A stretch of 64,000 nt of DNA from Vreelandella sulfidaeris (GCA_007182875.1 AP019514.1:2480001-2544000), one strand, 5' to 3'; positions 39,218 to 50,201 are shown, counted from the first letter of the stretch. Notes: generated by a model not told the origin, from the sequence alone. Numbers and translations: made by a program.

Positions 39218-42200
39218 ATGCTCAATGCCAAGAAAATGCGTGACCCTGCCATCTGGCAAACTGATCTCGACACTCTCATGGATCGTATTAGCGACCACTA
39301 CATAGTGGACGAAAGTGCCTATGTCAGCGAGCTGATCGAAGTGCTGAATGCCGACCGCGATGACTTTGCCCGCATTGGAGCCAACACTGCTGCGCTGGTT
39401 GAGGATGTTCGTAAAATGGACACGGCCGTCGATACCATCGACGAGCTGCTGCAGCAGTACAGCCTGGATACCCACGAAGGCCTAATGTTGATGTGCCTAG
39501 CGGAAGCCATGCTGCGTATTCCCGACAAAGCCACCGCCGATGCCTTGATAGAAGACAAACTCGGCCCCGCCGACTGGCAGTCCCATGTCGGTAAAAGTGA
39601 TTCATGGATGGTCAATGCCTCGACCTGGGGTCTATTAATGACCGGTCGCGTGTTGAAGATGGACCACCCTAAAGAAGGGCAACCCGCCAACTTCATTAAT
39701 CGCATGGTTAATCGCATGGGCGAGCCGGTTATTCGCCGCGCCATGTATGAAGCGATGAAGATCATGGGCAAGCAGTTTGTACTGGGTCGCGACATTAACG
39801 AAGCCTTGAAGCGCTCCAAGCCGCTGTTCAATAAAGGGTACACTTACTCCTACGATATGTTGGGTGAAGCGGCCCGCACACGTGATGATGCCAAGCGTTA
39901 TTTTGACGACTATGCCCGAGCCATCGAGCAAGTAGGTAAAACGTGCAAAACCTTAAGCGATAAAACCCCGGCGCCGTCGGTATCTATCAAGCTCTCTGCA
40001 CTGCATCCGCGTTATGAGTTTGGTCGTCGAGAGCAGGTGCTCGCCGAACTGGTCGACACGGTTATCAAGCTGGTCAGCAAAGCGCGCGAGCTAGAGGTAG
40101 CCGTCACTATTGACGCGGAAGAAGTGGATCGCCTGGAAATCTCGCTGGAAGTCTTCCGAACGGTTTACGAAAGTGAGGCTGCTAAAGGCTGGGGGCACTT
40201 CGGCTTGGTCGTTCAAGCTTACTCCAAGCGCGCCCTGCCCGTACTGCATTACATTAATCGTTTGGCTGATCAGCAAGGGAGACGAGATTCCACTGCGCTT
40301 GGTCAAGGGCGCTTACTGGGATACCGAAGTTAAAGAGTCTCAGCAGCTCGGGGTCGACGGCTACCCGGTGTTTACGCGCAAAGCGGGTACCGATGTGGCT
40401 TACCTCGCCTGCGCCCAGTTCCTGCTCTCCAATGACACCCGCGGGTGTATTTTCCCGCAGTTCGCTACTCACAACGCTCACACCGTGACGACTATTTTAG
40501 AATTGGCCAACCACGATAGCCGTCCGTTCGAGTTTCAGCGCCTTCATGGCATGGGCGAAGCTCTTTACGATGCTGCCCTTGAACGTGCGCCTAAAGGCAC
40601 CTACTGCCGTATTTATGCCCCTGTTGGCGCGCATAAAGACTTGCTGCCTTACTTGGTACGCCGCCTGCTTGAGAACGGTGCCAACTCATCATTTGTTCAT
40701 CAGTTGGTCGACCCGGATGTCCCGGTCGAGTGGCTATGCCAGCACCAATCGAAACCTTGCGCAAGCAGAAGCATCTGGCCAACATGAACATTCCGTTGCC
40801 CAAGGATATTTATGGGCCCAAACGGCGCAATTCACGCGGTGTGAACCTGAATATCCGTAGCCACTACTATCCGCTTATGGAGAAGATGGCCGCGTTTATG
40901 GATAAGCAGTATTCGGTTAAGCCGCTGGTCGCTTTTGATATCGCTGACGACGCCTCTAATACCCACAGCGTTACGACCCCTTATGACCGCCGCCAAACCG
41001 TAGGTAGCGTCCAGTGGGCAACTAAAGAACAAGCCACGAAGGCGCTGGATGCTGCCTGGACCGCCTTCCACCGCTGGGATGCCACGCCCGTGGCAGAACG
41101 GGCTGCTATCGTTCGTCGCCTGGGCGATTTGATGGAAGAGCATATGCCAGAGTTAATGGCGCTTTGCTCGCGTGAAGGCGGCAAACTGCTCACTGATGGT
41201 GTCGACGAAATACGAGAAGCTGTCGATTTCTGCCGTTTCTACGCCATGCGTGCTGAGGAAGATTTCGGCCAGGTAATAGAGCTACCTGGCCCCACAGGCG
41301 AGTCCAATCGCTTGTTTATGGGTGGTAAGGGTGTATTTGCGGCGATTAGCCCCTGGAACTTCCCGGTGGCGATTTTCTGCGGCCAGGTTGTCGCAGCAGC
41401 GGTTTCCGGCAACACCGTGCTGGCCAAACCTGCAGAACAAACATCAATTGTGGCCCACCGGGTCATTGAGCTATTACACGAAGCGGGCATGCCACGTGAT
41501 GTCGTACAGCTACTACCCGGTGATGGTCCCACAGTGGGTAGCGTGTTGACCTCCGACCCGCGGATCACCGGCGTTGTATTCACTGGTGGTACCGATACCG
41601 CGCAAATTATTAACCGCGCATTGGCAGCACGTGAAAATGCACCGCTGGCTACGCTGATTGCAGAAACCGGCGGGATGAACGCCATGATTGTCGACTCTAC
41701 TGCCCTGCCCGAACAGGTCGTGGTTGATGTTATTCAATCAGCGTTTCAGAGCGCCGGACAGCGCTGTTCGGCATTGCGTGTCCTTTACCTTCAAGATGAC
41801 GTAGCCGACCGGGTGATCGAGATTCTTGAGGGCGCGATGGCTGAGCTACATATTGGTGATCCTCGTGATTTAGGTACCGATGTAGGCCCCGTCATCGACG
41901 AAGATGCCCGTAAAGGGTTACTAGCGCATATCGAAAAATTAAAAGCCGAAAACCGGCTAGTAGCGGAAACGCCGATGGCCGCTGAACATACCCAAGATGG
42001 CACTTTCGTGGCGCCTGTCGCCTTCACTATTGATAGCATCGATTCGCTCACCCGCGAGCAGTTCGGACCCATACTGCATATCGTGCGTTACAAAGCCAGC
42101 GAGCTTGATAAGGTTATTAATGACATTAACGGTCGCAACTATGGCCTGACGTTTGGCGTGCATAGCCGTAACGAATCGTTTGCCGCAGAAATAGCGCAGA

Positions 42201-42409
42201 AAATGCGCGTCGGTAATGTTTACATTAACCGTAATATCATCGGGGCAGTGGTGGGTGTTCAGCCATTCGGTGGCCAAGGGCTTTCTGGTACGGGGCCAAA
42301 AGCCGGCGGCCTTCACTATCTGCATCGTTTTGTGACTGAGAAAACGATTACTAACAACACCGCTGCCTTAGGCGGGAACGCGTCGCTGCTGGCGCTAGGT
42401 GATGAGTAA
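39218..42409 (+). CDS. putA: Bifunctional proline dehydrogenase / L-glutamate-gamma-semialdehyde dehydrogenase PutA (two frameshifts)
   Basis: Oxidises proline to glutamate in two steps with FAD and NAD. The proline dehydrogenase barrel (residues ~80-470) has SVSIKLSALHPRYEFGRREQ, GDEIPLRLVKGAYWDTEVKE, FATHNAHTV and GMGEALYD; the aldehyde dehydrogenase part has SPWNFPVAIFCGQV, ETGGMNAMIV (general base Glu) and the catalytic Cys in AGQRCSALRVLY. Frames change near 40275 and 40730. Joined length ~1063 residues with no N-terminal ribbon-helix-helix DNA-binding domain, so this is the short type and cannot repress its own genes. Start 39218; putP follows. Confidence 0.95.
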
Positions 42410-42757
42410 GTCGCTCATCAATATCATTAACCTGAACTCCTAAACAGGAAACCATCTTATGGTCGACAATAATATAGGGATTGCCTCCACATTCATGGCC
42501 TATCTAGGCCTTATGCAGGGCGAAGGGAACCGTTCGTATCAACGTACAAACCACCTCTCCGACAACATTTCTCATGGGCGCTCGCCGGGGCCAGTCACGT
42601 GAATAAAAAATAGGTTAACAAAAAGACGGTGTTGCTACCGATTTCCATTCGGTAAAGGCGCTGAACCTGTCGGCGCTAGGGTTGTACGAAAAGTCGGCGA
42701 ACGCAGGCATTTTTTCGTACAGAGCCTAGTTCCGTTCTAACGAACTGGAGAACTTTC
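42410..42757. other. putA-putP spacer with predicted RNA hairpins
   Basis: A 348-base spacer. It holds a 47-codon open frame with a fair ribosome site (CAGGAAACC; 42459-42602, start MVDNNIGIAST) of unknown meaning, a small hairpin near 42634-42653 (TACCGA/TCGGTA) and a strong one at 42683-42721 (TGTACGAAAA/TTTTCGTACA, 19-base loop). No clear terminator. It may be a structured leader of putP. Confidence 0.45.
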
Positions 42758-44246
42758 ATGGCTACTGGTGTTTGGATTAGTTTATTTGGTTACTTTGCGC
42801 TCATGATCGCCATCGGCGTTTACGCCATGCGCAAATCTACGTCTTCCTCAGAAGATTATATGCTGGTGGCCGGACCCTCAGCCCACAAGTGGCGGCCCTT
42901 TCGGCCGGTGCTTCGGATATGAGCGGCTGGTTGTTGCTTGGTTTACCCGGGGCGATGTTCGTCTCAGGCCTGGGCTCCGCCTGGATCGGTATCGGCCTGC
43001 TCGTAGGGGCACTCTTCAACTGGATTTTGGTTGCACCGCGTCTGCGTGAACAGACGATTCACTACGGCAATGCGATAACCATTCCAGCTTTCCTGGCGAA
43101 CCGGTTCCCAACACGCGCGCTGTCCCTGCGCACGGTATCGGCCATCGTTATCGTTATCTTCTTCGCGGTGTATACAGCCTCAGGCTTAGTGGCAGGCGGC
43201 AAGCTGTTTGAAAACGCGTTTACAGGCGTTTATAACTTTGGCGATATGAGCAACTACGGCATGGGTGTCATGATCACTCTCGGCGTGGTGCTTATCTACA
43301 CCGTTGTAGGTGGCTTCCTGGCCGTGAGCATGACGGATTTCGTACAGGGCTGCATCATGATGTTAGCGCTGGTGATCATGCCTGCGGTGGTACTGTTCGG
43401 CGAAGGCGGTGGTGGCTTCTCCCAAGCATCACAGACCCTAAATGAGGTCGATCCCACGCTGCTATCCTGGACGTCGGGGCTCACCTTTATCGGCTGGCTG
43501 TCTGCGGTTACCTGGGGGTTAGGCTATTTTGGGCAGCCACATATCATTGTGCGCTTCATGGCCATCCGGTCACAAAGGATGTTCCGATTGCCCGTAACAT
43601 TGGCATGGGCTGGATGCTTATTTCCCTTATTGGTGCCGTTTCTCTGGGTATATTTGGTCGGGCCTATGCCATCCGTAATGGGTTGGATGTCGAGGATCCG
43701 GAAACCATCTTTATTATCCTAGCGAATCTGTTATTCCATCCGCTGGTCACTGGCTTTCTCTATGCTGCCCTGCTTGCTGCGGTCATGAGTACTATTTCCA
43801 GTCAGTTGCTGGTGGCATCATCATCGCTGACAGAAGACATCTATCGCCTGTTCTTCCACAAGAATGCAACCGAGCAACAGAGTGTGGCCGTAGGCCGTGT
43901 CTGCGTCGTGCTTGTGGGTATTGTGGCCGCCATTATTGCCTCTGATGAAGACTCCCAGGTATTGGGCTTAGTCAGTAATGCTTGGGCAGGCTTTGGTGCT
44001 GCGTTTGGTCCGCTGATTATCTTGTCACTGATGTGGTCACGTACCAATGGCGCCGGCGCTATCGCAGGTATGGTGGTAGGTGCCGCTACCGTCATGATCT
44101 GGATTGCCTTGGGTTGGAACGGTGAATTCATGGGTGGCCCTGGCGTGTACGAAATCATTCCTGGCTTCATCGCTTCTATGATTGCCATCATAGCCGTCAG
44201 CAGTATGACTGCCGATGCTGGTGAGTATCAGCACATCACCCGCTAA
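42758..44246 (+). CDS. putP: Sodium/proline symporter PutP (two frameshifts)
   Basis: SSS-family permease importing proline with Na+, useful both as nutrient and as osmoprotectant uptake in halophiles. Begins TGVWISLFGYFALMIAIGVY; after a frame change near 42870 the family core ALSAGASDMSGWLLLGLPGA follows, with YTASGLVAGGKLFENAF, GYFGQPHIIVRFMAIRS, a second frame change near 43575, then AAVMSTISSQLLVASSSLTE with conserved Na+-site serines. About 12-13 membrane helices, ~496 residues. CTGGAGAAC precedes the ATG. A terminator lies 92 bases downstream. Confidence 0.94.
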
Positions 44247-44337
44247 TCAATAAGTGGGTTATGAGGCCTTCCCGTGTCAGGTACACCGATCTTGGGAAGG
44301 TCCATGCATTACAGCTCTTCTGAGCTGTATGCGATCG

Positions 44338-44360
44338 GGCCACCTTCGGGTGGCCTTTTT
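44338..44360 (+). terminator. Rho-independent terminator after putP
   Basis: GGCCACC/GGTGGCC stem with a small loop followed by TTTTT. Confidence 0.9.
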
Positions 44361-44516
44361 CATGGCCTCAGATCATTCTGTTAACAGCGAATCTGGCGCG
44401 AAGACAGCCAACCCTTGCCCTAGATCAATAATCCGTTGTCCCCTCTTCATTAGACTCTTAAACATCATGAAGTGGCTCATCAGTAGCCGCTTAGCAACGC
44501 CACTAGGAGTCAACTC

Positions 44517-45142
44517 ATGCGTAAAGCCGCCCTTTCCACCTTACTCGTTTCCAGTATTGCCACTGCGGCATTGATGACCAGCAGCCAAGCATTCGCCTAC
44601 GGCGCTGGCGACTTTTTCACCCGCGTTGGCGTTGCCAAAGTCGCCCCACCAGCGACAACGGTTCACTGGCCAACGGTGCGCTATCAGTGGATGTTCAGGA
44701 TGAAACCAATTTCGCGTTCACCTTGGGCTATCGCTTCCACGATAAAGTCGGCGTGGAACTGCTGGCAGCCCTGCCATTTGAACACGACATCCATTTAAAC
44801 GGCGATAACCTTGCTTCCACCAAGCACTTACCGCCTACTTTAACGCTGCAGTACTACCCGCTGGGTGGCACGCAAGCTCGCGTACAGCCCTATATCGGCG
44901 CCGGTATTAACTACACGCACTTCTCCGATGAAGAACTGGCGATTGGTGATTTAGACCTTGATGACTCTTGGGGCGCCGCAGGCCAAGTAGGTGTCGATCT
45001 TCTGATTGATGATCATTGGGCGTTAAACGCTGCAGCTTGGTACATCGACATCGATACCGATGTCAAAGTGGGCGGCACAGATGCTGGCACCGTTGAGATC
45101 GACCCAGTCGTTGTGATGGCGGGCCTCAGCTACCGCTTCTAA
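44517..45142 (+). CDS. ompW: Outer-membrane protein OmpW (one frameshift)
   Basis: Eight-stranded beta-barrel, about 208 residues. Signal peptide (STLLVSSIATAALMTSSQAF, cleavage after AFA), then AGDFFTRVGVAKVAP; the frame changes near 44648 and continues DETNFAFTLGYRFHDKVGVE, LPPTLTLQYYPLGGTQARVQ, PYIGAGINYTHFSDE and VVVMAGLSYRF with the terminal Phe needed for barrel assembly. OmpW forms a hydrophobic channel for small molecules. A ribosome site (AGGAGT) precedes the ATG, and a terminator follows. Confidence 0.92.
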
Positions 45143-45179
45143 GCCGCCTGTAGAACCGTTATTACGTATGCCACCTTAT

Positions 45180-45204
45180 AAAGCCTGCCTTGCGGCGGGC
45201 TTTG
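45180..45204 (+). terminator. Terminator-like hairpin after ompW
   Basis: AAGCCTGCC/GGCGGGCTT stem with a TTGC loop and a short T-rich tail. Confidence 0.7.
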
Positions 45205-45236
45205 TGCTTTCAATGACATGCCTCTTTAACAACCGC

Positions 45237-45568
45237 TCAGTTTTCTGTGACTAACTGGTCCACTTTCTCAACGGCCCGAACAACAAGCAGTTGGTGATGG
45301 GCGGGTGTTTTTCCTGCTGCAAATAGGCCGCTACGGCGGGAGCAACCTCGCACTTGGCCGGCATGGCAGCCCGTGCATCAATTAATGCGTTCAAGCGAGC
45401 AATAAACACAAAGCGTATCCATTGAGGCAGCGTCATCGTATCGATGCAAAACGGCTGCTGGCTAGCAAATGCATCTGCATCCGGTGTCGGCATGCGCCAT
45501 AAATTGGCGGCTTTCATCGACGCCTCAAGCTCAAGTAGCGCTGTCTGCAGCGGCTGATAAGTATCCAT
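45237..45568 (-). CDS. yqcC: YqcC-family protein (one frameshift)
   Basis: About 110 residues of the YqcC/DUF446 family, small helical proteins of unknown role often beside the tRNA pseudouridine synthase gene truC. Features: LQTALLELEASMKAANLWRM, FCIDTMTLPQWIRFVFIARL and, after a frame change near 45300, LLVVRAVEKVDQLVTEN. Start at 45568 (MDTYQPL); a longer start is open. Confidence 0.78.
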
Positions 45569-45867
45569 AAACACCTTAAAAAATGAAAAATTCTGTTGCC
45601 TGGTTATTATCCCCATTCAGTGCACGGCTTGCCAATTGAGATCGCCTGAAAAAGTTATCCATAGACTCACAGAAAACCTGCACGAGCCTGTGGATAAACT
45701 ATGGAAAGGTTTCGCCAGCCTTGCTCCCATGCGGCTTGCGTCCAGTTGTTTAATTTTTAACCGCACTGTCATTAACGGCAGGCATTAGCGCAATGTTTAT
45801 CAATCACTGCGGCTGACAGTGACACATCATCAAGGTAGAGTGCAGGCTTGCAACGCGGAAGGATGTC
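45569..45867. promoter_or_regulatory. Intergenic region with three DnaA-box-like 9-mers
   Basis: A 299-base divergent spacer between yqcC and the DUF3549 gene. It contains TTATCCCCA (45607-45615), TTATCCATA (45655-45663) and TGTGGATAA (45689-45697), the last a perfect inverted TTATCCACA. No AT-rich unwinding region or dnaA/dnaN genes are near, so this is not oriC. Confidence 0.45.
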
Positions 45868-46906
45868 ATGCAACCGATTCAAACCCTTGATGAGTTTTTT
45901 TACCCGCAGCGGTGCCGAGATCTCTCTCTATCATATGGGCCGGCACGTCGTTACTTGCCCGCGGGCGTCACTTGCTGCCTTTGAACGTGGCGAGATGGCT
46001 TGGCCAGAGCCTTGGCAAGGTCAAGCTCGTTTAGCCATTCTGTTTCAACTGGGCGATATGCCTGAACCTGCCATTTGGTTTCTAGCCCTGCCATTGGATG
46101 AACAGGGCATGCTTTCCCCCTGCTCAGCGTGATGCGTTTTTAAATCGTCTTTTGGAAACGTTAGGCCGAGCTGTTTCTCAGGTAGGCCGTGAAGAAACAG
46201 CGGACGTGGACCATTTAATGAAGGATAATCCACTCGCCTTCACGCCAAATGTCACCTTTCAAGCTATGTTAAATGCGCGCGCTAACCATGATAGAGGGTT
46301 ATCTGCCAGCCAGCATTTTGAACCAGTGGACGCGTACCTTAGCGGTCAACAAGCGATTGACTGGCAGGCGTTGGGATTACAAGGGATTGCCGATTACGTC
46401 GTAAGGATGGAAACACGTGACGCTGAATCACTAGCGCTGCGACTATCGACGTTGCCTACCGCCGTTATCCACTCTGTGTGTTACTGTTTAGAGCATCAGC
46501 CACTGCCAGCGGCACTCGTTGCCGCGCTGCATGATTGCGGCGAGTCCGCCGCACAAACGGGCGACATGGAGACTTTATGCGCCTGCCTGCGTGGAGTGGG
46601 AAATACAAAGGGTTCAGCGGTGGGCAATTGGTACACGGCTTTACTCAACGACACAGCAGCCTGTGGTCCTGATGTACTAGCAGCCATCGCGGGGCGCGGC
46701 TGGCAACATCTTGAAGATGCTCAGCGTTTACCACTTTTCTGCAACGCTTGGCCGAAGATGCGCACAGCGACTTTGCCGCCGTAGTGCGTGACCTTGCTCT
46801 TATCCCACGGTTGCGCTTACCGGTCATGATGGCACTGCGGGATGCACCGACTGATTCTCCTATTCAACGCCGTTTAAACTTGATGCTGTCGCAGAGAAAG
46901 GCATGA
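45868..46906 (+). CDS. DUF3549 family protein (three frameshifts)
   Basis: About 346 residues. After the first ten codons (MQPIQTLDEFF) the frame changes at a run of T near 45900, then TRSGAEISLYHMGRHVVTCP, AWPEPWQGQARLAILFQLGD, PAIWFLALPLDEQGMLSPAQ (change near 46120), HLMKDNPLAFTPNVTFQAML and, after another change near 46740, RLRLPVMMALRDAPTDSPIQ. Conserved in Pseudomonas and Halomonas; function unknown. Ribosome site GGAAGG before the ATG. Divergent from yqcC. Confidence 0.8.
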
Positions 46907-46942
46907 TCTGATGTTGCCACTTTTAATGACAAGGAGTGAGCC

Positions 46943-47383
46943 GTGAAGGAATTACCCTATCAGGCCAAGGCGGTCATTGGCCGCCGTGAGATGGTGACGT
47001 TACCTGAGCTAGGGCTTCACCTGTGCTGTAAAGCAGACACTGGCGCGCGGACGTCTGCGTTGCATGCAGAAGAGCTAGAGACGCATGAAGATGAACATGG
47101 TCAGCTGTGGGTCAGTTTTATAACCCACAGTGGCGGGCCAACAACACCGGCCCACCGATACAGTTTGCACTTGCATGATCGACGCCGAGTCACCAGTTCC
47201 AACGGCCATAGTGAGTGGCGCTATGTTATACGCACCCCTATGCAAATGGGCGATTTGAATTTTCCGGTTGAACTGACCCTGACTGACCGCAGCAACATGC
47301 GCCACCCCATGCTACTAGGACGTCGTGCCATGCGTCGCCTGCTAGTTGCACCCGGTGCTGCATTTTTGCACGGTGAGCCATAA
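46943..47383 (+). CDS. rimB: RimB-like retropepsin-type protease (RimK-associated)
   Basis: A 146-residue protein annotated in relatives as ATP-dependent zinc protease or RimB. The aspartic-protease-like motif is CKADTGARTSALHAEEL (D-T-G-A), with VTSSNGHSEWRYVIRTPMQM and MRHPMLLGRRAMRRLLVAPG after it. In Pseudomonas RimB acts with RimK to trim glutamate residues that RimK adds to ribosomal protein S6. Located 42 bases before rimK, same strand, so the pair is probably an operon. Frame intact. Confidence 0.85.
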   Translation: MKELPYQAKAVIGRREMVTLPELGLHLCCKADTGARTSALHAEELETHEDEHGQLWVSFITHSGGPTTPAHRYSLHLHDRRRVTSSNGHSEWRYVIRTPMQMGDLNFPVELTLTDRSNMRHPMLLGRRAMRRLLVAPGAAFLHGEP

Positions 47384-47425
47384 TCCTTTATTAGTCGCCT
47401 TACTATAGGCTCGGAGTCTCTTTAC

Positions 47426-48333
47426 ATGCATATCGCTCTGCTCTCACGCAATCGCAACTTGTACTCTACCCGCCGCTTAATTGAAGCCGCAGAGCAACGT
47501 GGGCATACCGCTCGTGTAGTGGATACGCTGCGCTGCTATATGAGCATTACCTCGCATCACCCCTCAATCCATTATAAAGGCGAAGAGATTGAGCCTTTTG
47601 ATGCAGTGATCCCGCGAATTGGTGCTTCGGTCACCTTTACGGCTGCGCGGTGCTGCGCCAGTTTGAAATGATGGGTACCTACGTTATCAACGACAACGTT
47701 TCTATTACCCGCTCACGGGACAAGCTGCGTTCACTGCAGCTATTATCGCGCAAAGGGCTGGGACTACCGATTACCGGCTTTGCGCACTCACCTGATGATA
47801 TTCCCGACCTGATCACTATGGTTAAAGGCGCCCCGCTGGTGATCAAGCTGCTTGAAGGTACCCAGGGAATTGGCGTGGTATTGGCGGAAACCAACCAGGC
47901 CGCTGAATCCGTCATCCAAGCATTCATGGGAATGAAAGCCAATATCATGGTGCAGGAGTACATCAAAGAGGCGCGCGGTGCTGACATCCGCTGTTTCGTT
48001 ATTGGTGATAAAGTAGTGGCCTCAATGAAACGTCAGGCGGCGGATGGTGAATTCCGTTCGAACTTACACCGCGGTGGCACCGCCAGCGTCATTCGGATTA
48101 CCCCGGAAGAACGCTCAACGGCCATTCGTGCCGCCAAGGCCATGGGCCTACGCGTGGCGGGTGTCGACTTGTTGCGTTCCAATCACGGCCCGGTGATTAT
48201 GGAGGTTAACTCTTCGCCTGGATTGCAGGGGGATTGAGAACGCCACTGGCAAGGATATTGCTGGCATGATCATTGAACACATTGAAAAAATGCCATGCCT
48301 GCCCGTAAAGCGCCACCCAAGCCTAAAGGCTAA
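47426..48333 (+). CDS. rimK: Ribosomal protein S6 glutamate ligase RimK (three frameshifts)
   Basis: ATP-grasp enzyme adding glutamate to the C-terminus of S6. Begins [29 protein letters not shown] then (frame change near 47640) [23 protein letters not shown]-grasp motifs [60 protein letters not shown] and [20 protein letters not shown]. Further changes near 48232 and 48286 give the tail [20 protein letters not shown]. Length ~301 residues, normal. Confidence 0.94.
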
Positions 48334-48420
48334 GGCAAAAATATTAAAATAATCCGATTCAGGGGTGGCAAATCGACGCTGCCCCCCCACAATCTGCGTC
48401 ACCGAAGGAGGTAGACGCTC

Positions 48421-48882
48421 ATGTTTCTCGATAATCGCCAAGTGGCGATGGACAGCGTATTGGAAGCGCTGGCCGATAGCATTGATTATTTCCAAGACAA
48501 TATCGAACGCCTGCGGCCCTCACTGCGCGACGCTTTAAAGCCCCATTATACTGAGCGGCTTAAGCAGATGCGTAAGCTGCAGGAGCTTGCCCGTGCGCAT
48601 TTGAAAATGCTGCCTCGTGATGCAGACGTTGAACGCGATGACTTTTTATGGCTGTGGAGTCGCCTAAAAGCTTTGTGGGTAACGATAGCCAAGTGTTGAT
48701 CAATGAACTGCTAGAGCAAGAGCGCGTTTTGATGCAAGCTCTCCTCGCTCTTCACGCATCCCTTACCCGACCCTATCGAACCGGTGGTAGAAGAATGTAT
48801 GCAGGGATGCCGTAAGCTGATCCGCGAACTGTATGCGCTGCAAAGCGCAAAACGCACCGCTAAGGATTGGAAACGGTTGTAG
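48421..48882 (+). CDS. PA2169/DUF2383-like four-helix protein (two frameshifts)
   Basis: About 153 residues, mostly helical: VLEALADSIDYFQDNIERLR, HYTERLKQMRKLQELARAHL, then after frame changes near 48678 and 48765 QVLINELLEQERVLMQALLA, PDPIEPVVEECMQGCRKLIR and ELYALQSAKRTAKDWKRL. The pattern resembles the ferritin-like DUF2383 domain, but typical metal-binding Glu/His spacing is not obvious; the family call is tentative. AAGGAGGT precedes the ATG. Follows rimK. Confidence 0.6.
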
Positions 48883-48892
48883 GTTTGTAGAG

Positions 48893-49615
48893 CTAAGGGG
48901 CTGTAAAGCGTTCGTTTAACGACGGTAGGATAAGGTCTATGGGTGCCCGTTCCTTAAGTTCAATAGGTTCCGGCGTACCCAGAAAATAGGGCTCACGTCC
49001 CCATATATATAGATCACCCAGAGTGGCAACGCGTGCGGCCCATTCGCGCAACTTCAAATGCCACCCGACGTTGACAGTCGCGTCATCCGCCACACAACCT
49101 GTGACATCCATACCCAATGCACGGCCTATATATATGGCACGGGGAAGGTGCCAGCCCTGAGTGATCAGTAGCGTTTTATCCAGCTGAAAGACATCACGCG
49201 CACGCACCAGTGTGTCGTAGGTGCTAAAGCCAGCAAAATCCATAGTCATCTGTTCAGACGCTACGCCGCGACGATAAAGTTCGCGCCACATCGCCCGTGG
49301 CTCGTTATACGCCTGGGTACGATTATCCCCAGACAGCAACAGATGATCGACCTGAGAATGTTCAATTAAACTGGCAGCAGTCCGCATACGTGCATGGAAA
49401 TGCGGATTACGCACGCCACTACGGGTCCAGTGCGACGTACCAAAAACAATACCCACGTCAGTAGGACGGCATTGCTGTGGCTGACGCTCAATATAAGCAG
49501 CTGTGGTAGCCAATACCCAAAAATTGCCACCTATAAACAGCAATGTCGCCAGCAGCAAAAGCGCTCCTAGCGACATTAATAAACGCCCTAACCATTTCAA
49601 CAAAATGTTATGCAT
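48893..49615 (-). CDS. sanA: SanA/ElyC/YdcF-family protein
   Basis: A 240-residue inner-membrane-anchored protein with one N-terminal helix (RLLMSLGALLLLATLLFIGG) and a DUF218 domain: VGIVFGTSHWTRSGVRNPHF, LLLSGDNRTQAYNEPRAMW, TYDTLVRARDVFQLDKTLLI and TQGWHLPRAIYIGRALGMDV. SanA affects envelope barrier function (vancomycin exclusion at high temperature in Escherichia coli). It follows sufT by 17 bases, so it may be the last gene of the suf operon. Frame intact. Confidence 0.88.
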   Translation of the reverse strand: MHNILLKWLGRLLMSLGALLLLATLLFIGGNFWVLATTAAYIERQPQQCRPTDVGIVFGTSHWTRSGVRNPHFHARMRTAASLIEHSQVDHLLLSGDNRTQAYNEPRAMWRELYRRGVASEQMTMDFAGFSTYDTLVRARDVFQLDKTLLITQGWHLPRAIYIGRALGMDVTGCVADDATVNVGWHLKLREWAARVATLGDLYIWGREPYFLGTPEPIELKERAPIDLILPSLNERFTAP

Positions 49616-49632
49616 CCAGCACCCAGCCGGGG

Positions 49633-50201
49633 TTAGAACATGCCGAGTTCAAGCTTGGCCTCGTCACTCATCATGTCACGGCTCCAGGGAGGACTGAAGA
49701 CAATTTCAGTATGCACTTTGCTGATTTGCGGCGCGCCTAGGATCTTATTGCGCGCATCGGCTGCAATAACGTCACCCATACCACAGCCGGGGGCCGTCAG
49801 CGTCATGCGGATAGTAGCAATACGCTCACCACTGATGAGGCGTTCAATGCGACAGCCGTAAACCAATCCCAGATCAACGATATTGACAGGGATCTCCGGG
49901 TCAAAGCAGGTGCGTAGTTGTTCCCATACAAACTGCTCTATCTCTTCTTCGCTGGCCGTTTCAGGCAGCGTAGGTCGAGCAACGACTCAAGCCCCAAGGC
50001 ATCAAGGTTACGTCCTTCAATCAAGTAAAGACGCCCCTCGAAACCAACACTGACCGAGCTACCTTTTGCCTGCATCACGCTGACAACACTGTCTTCAGCC
50101 AGCGTTTCCGTACTACCAAACGGTATCGCAATGGCCTCCACATCGCGCTGGAGCGGTAACTGTTGGCCTCGTTCGAGGCTGGCGACTTGCTCAAGATCCA
50201 T
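49633..50201 (-). CDS. sufT: Fe-S assembly protein SufT, DUF59/MIP18 family (one frameshift)
   Basis: About 189 residues. N-terminal extension (LPLQRDVEAIAIPFGSTETL, GRLYLIEGRNLDALGLE), then, after a frame change near 49965, the MIP18/DUF59 domain with LRTCFDPEIPVNIVDLGLVY, TLTAPGCGMGDVIAADA and VFSPPWSRDMMSDEAKLELG. SufT supports maturation of Fe-S proteins, chiefly under high demand. It follows sufS with 49 bases between. Confidence 0.88.

Noticed and set aside
42459..42602. A confident small protein gene between putA and putP
   Set aside because: The ribosome site is fair but the 47-residue sequence matches nothing known and the region looks like a structured leader; kept only as part of the spacer entry.
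45569..45867. Replication origin
   Set aside because: Only three DnaA-like boxes, no AT-rich repeats, and no dnaA, dnaN, gidA or rpmH near.
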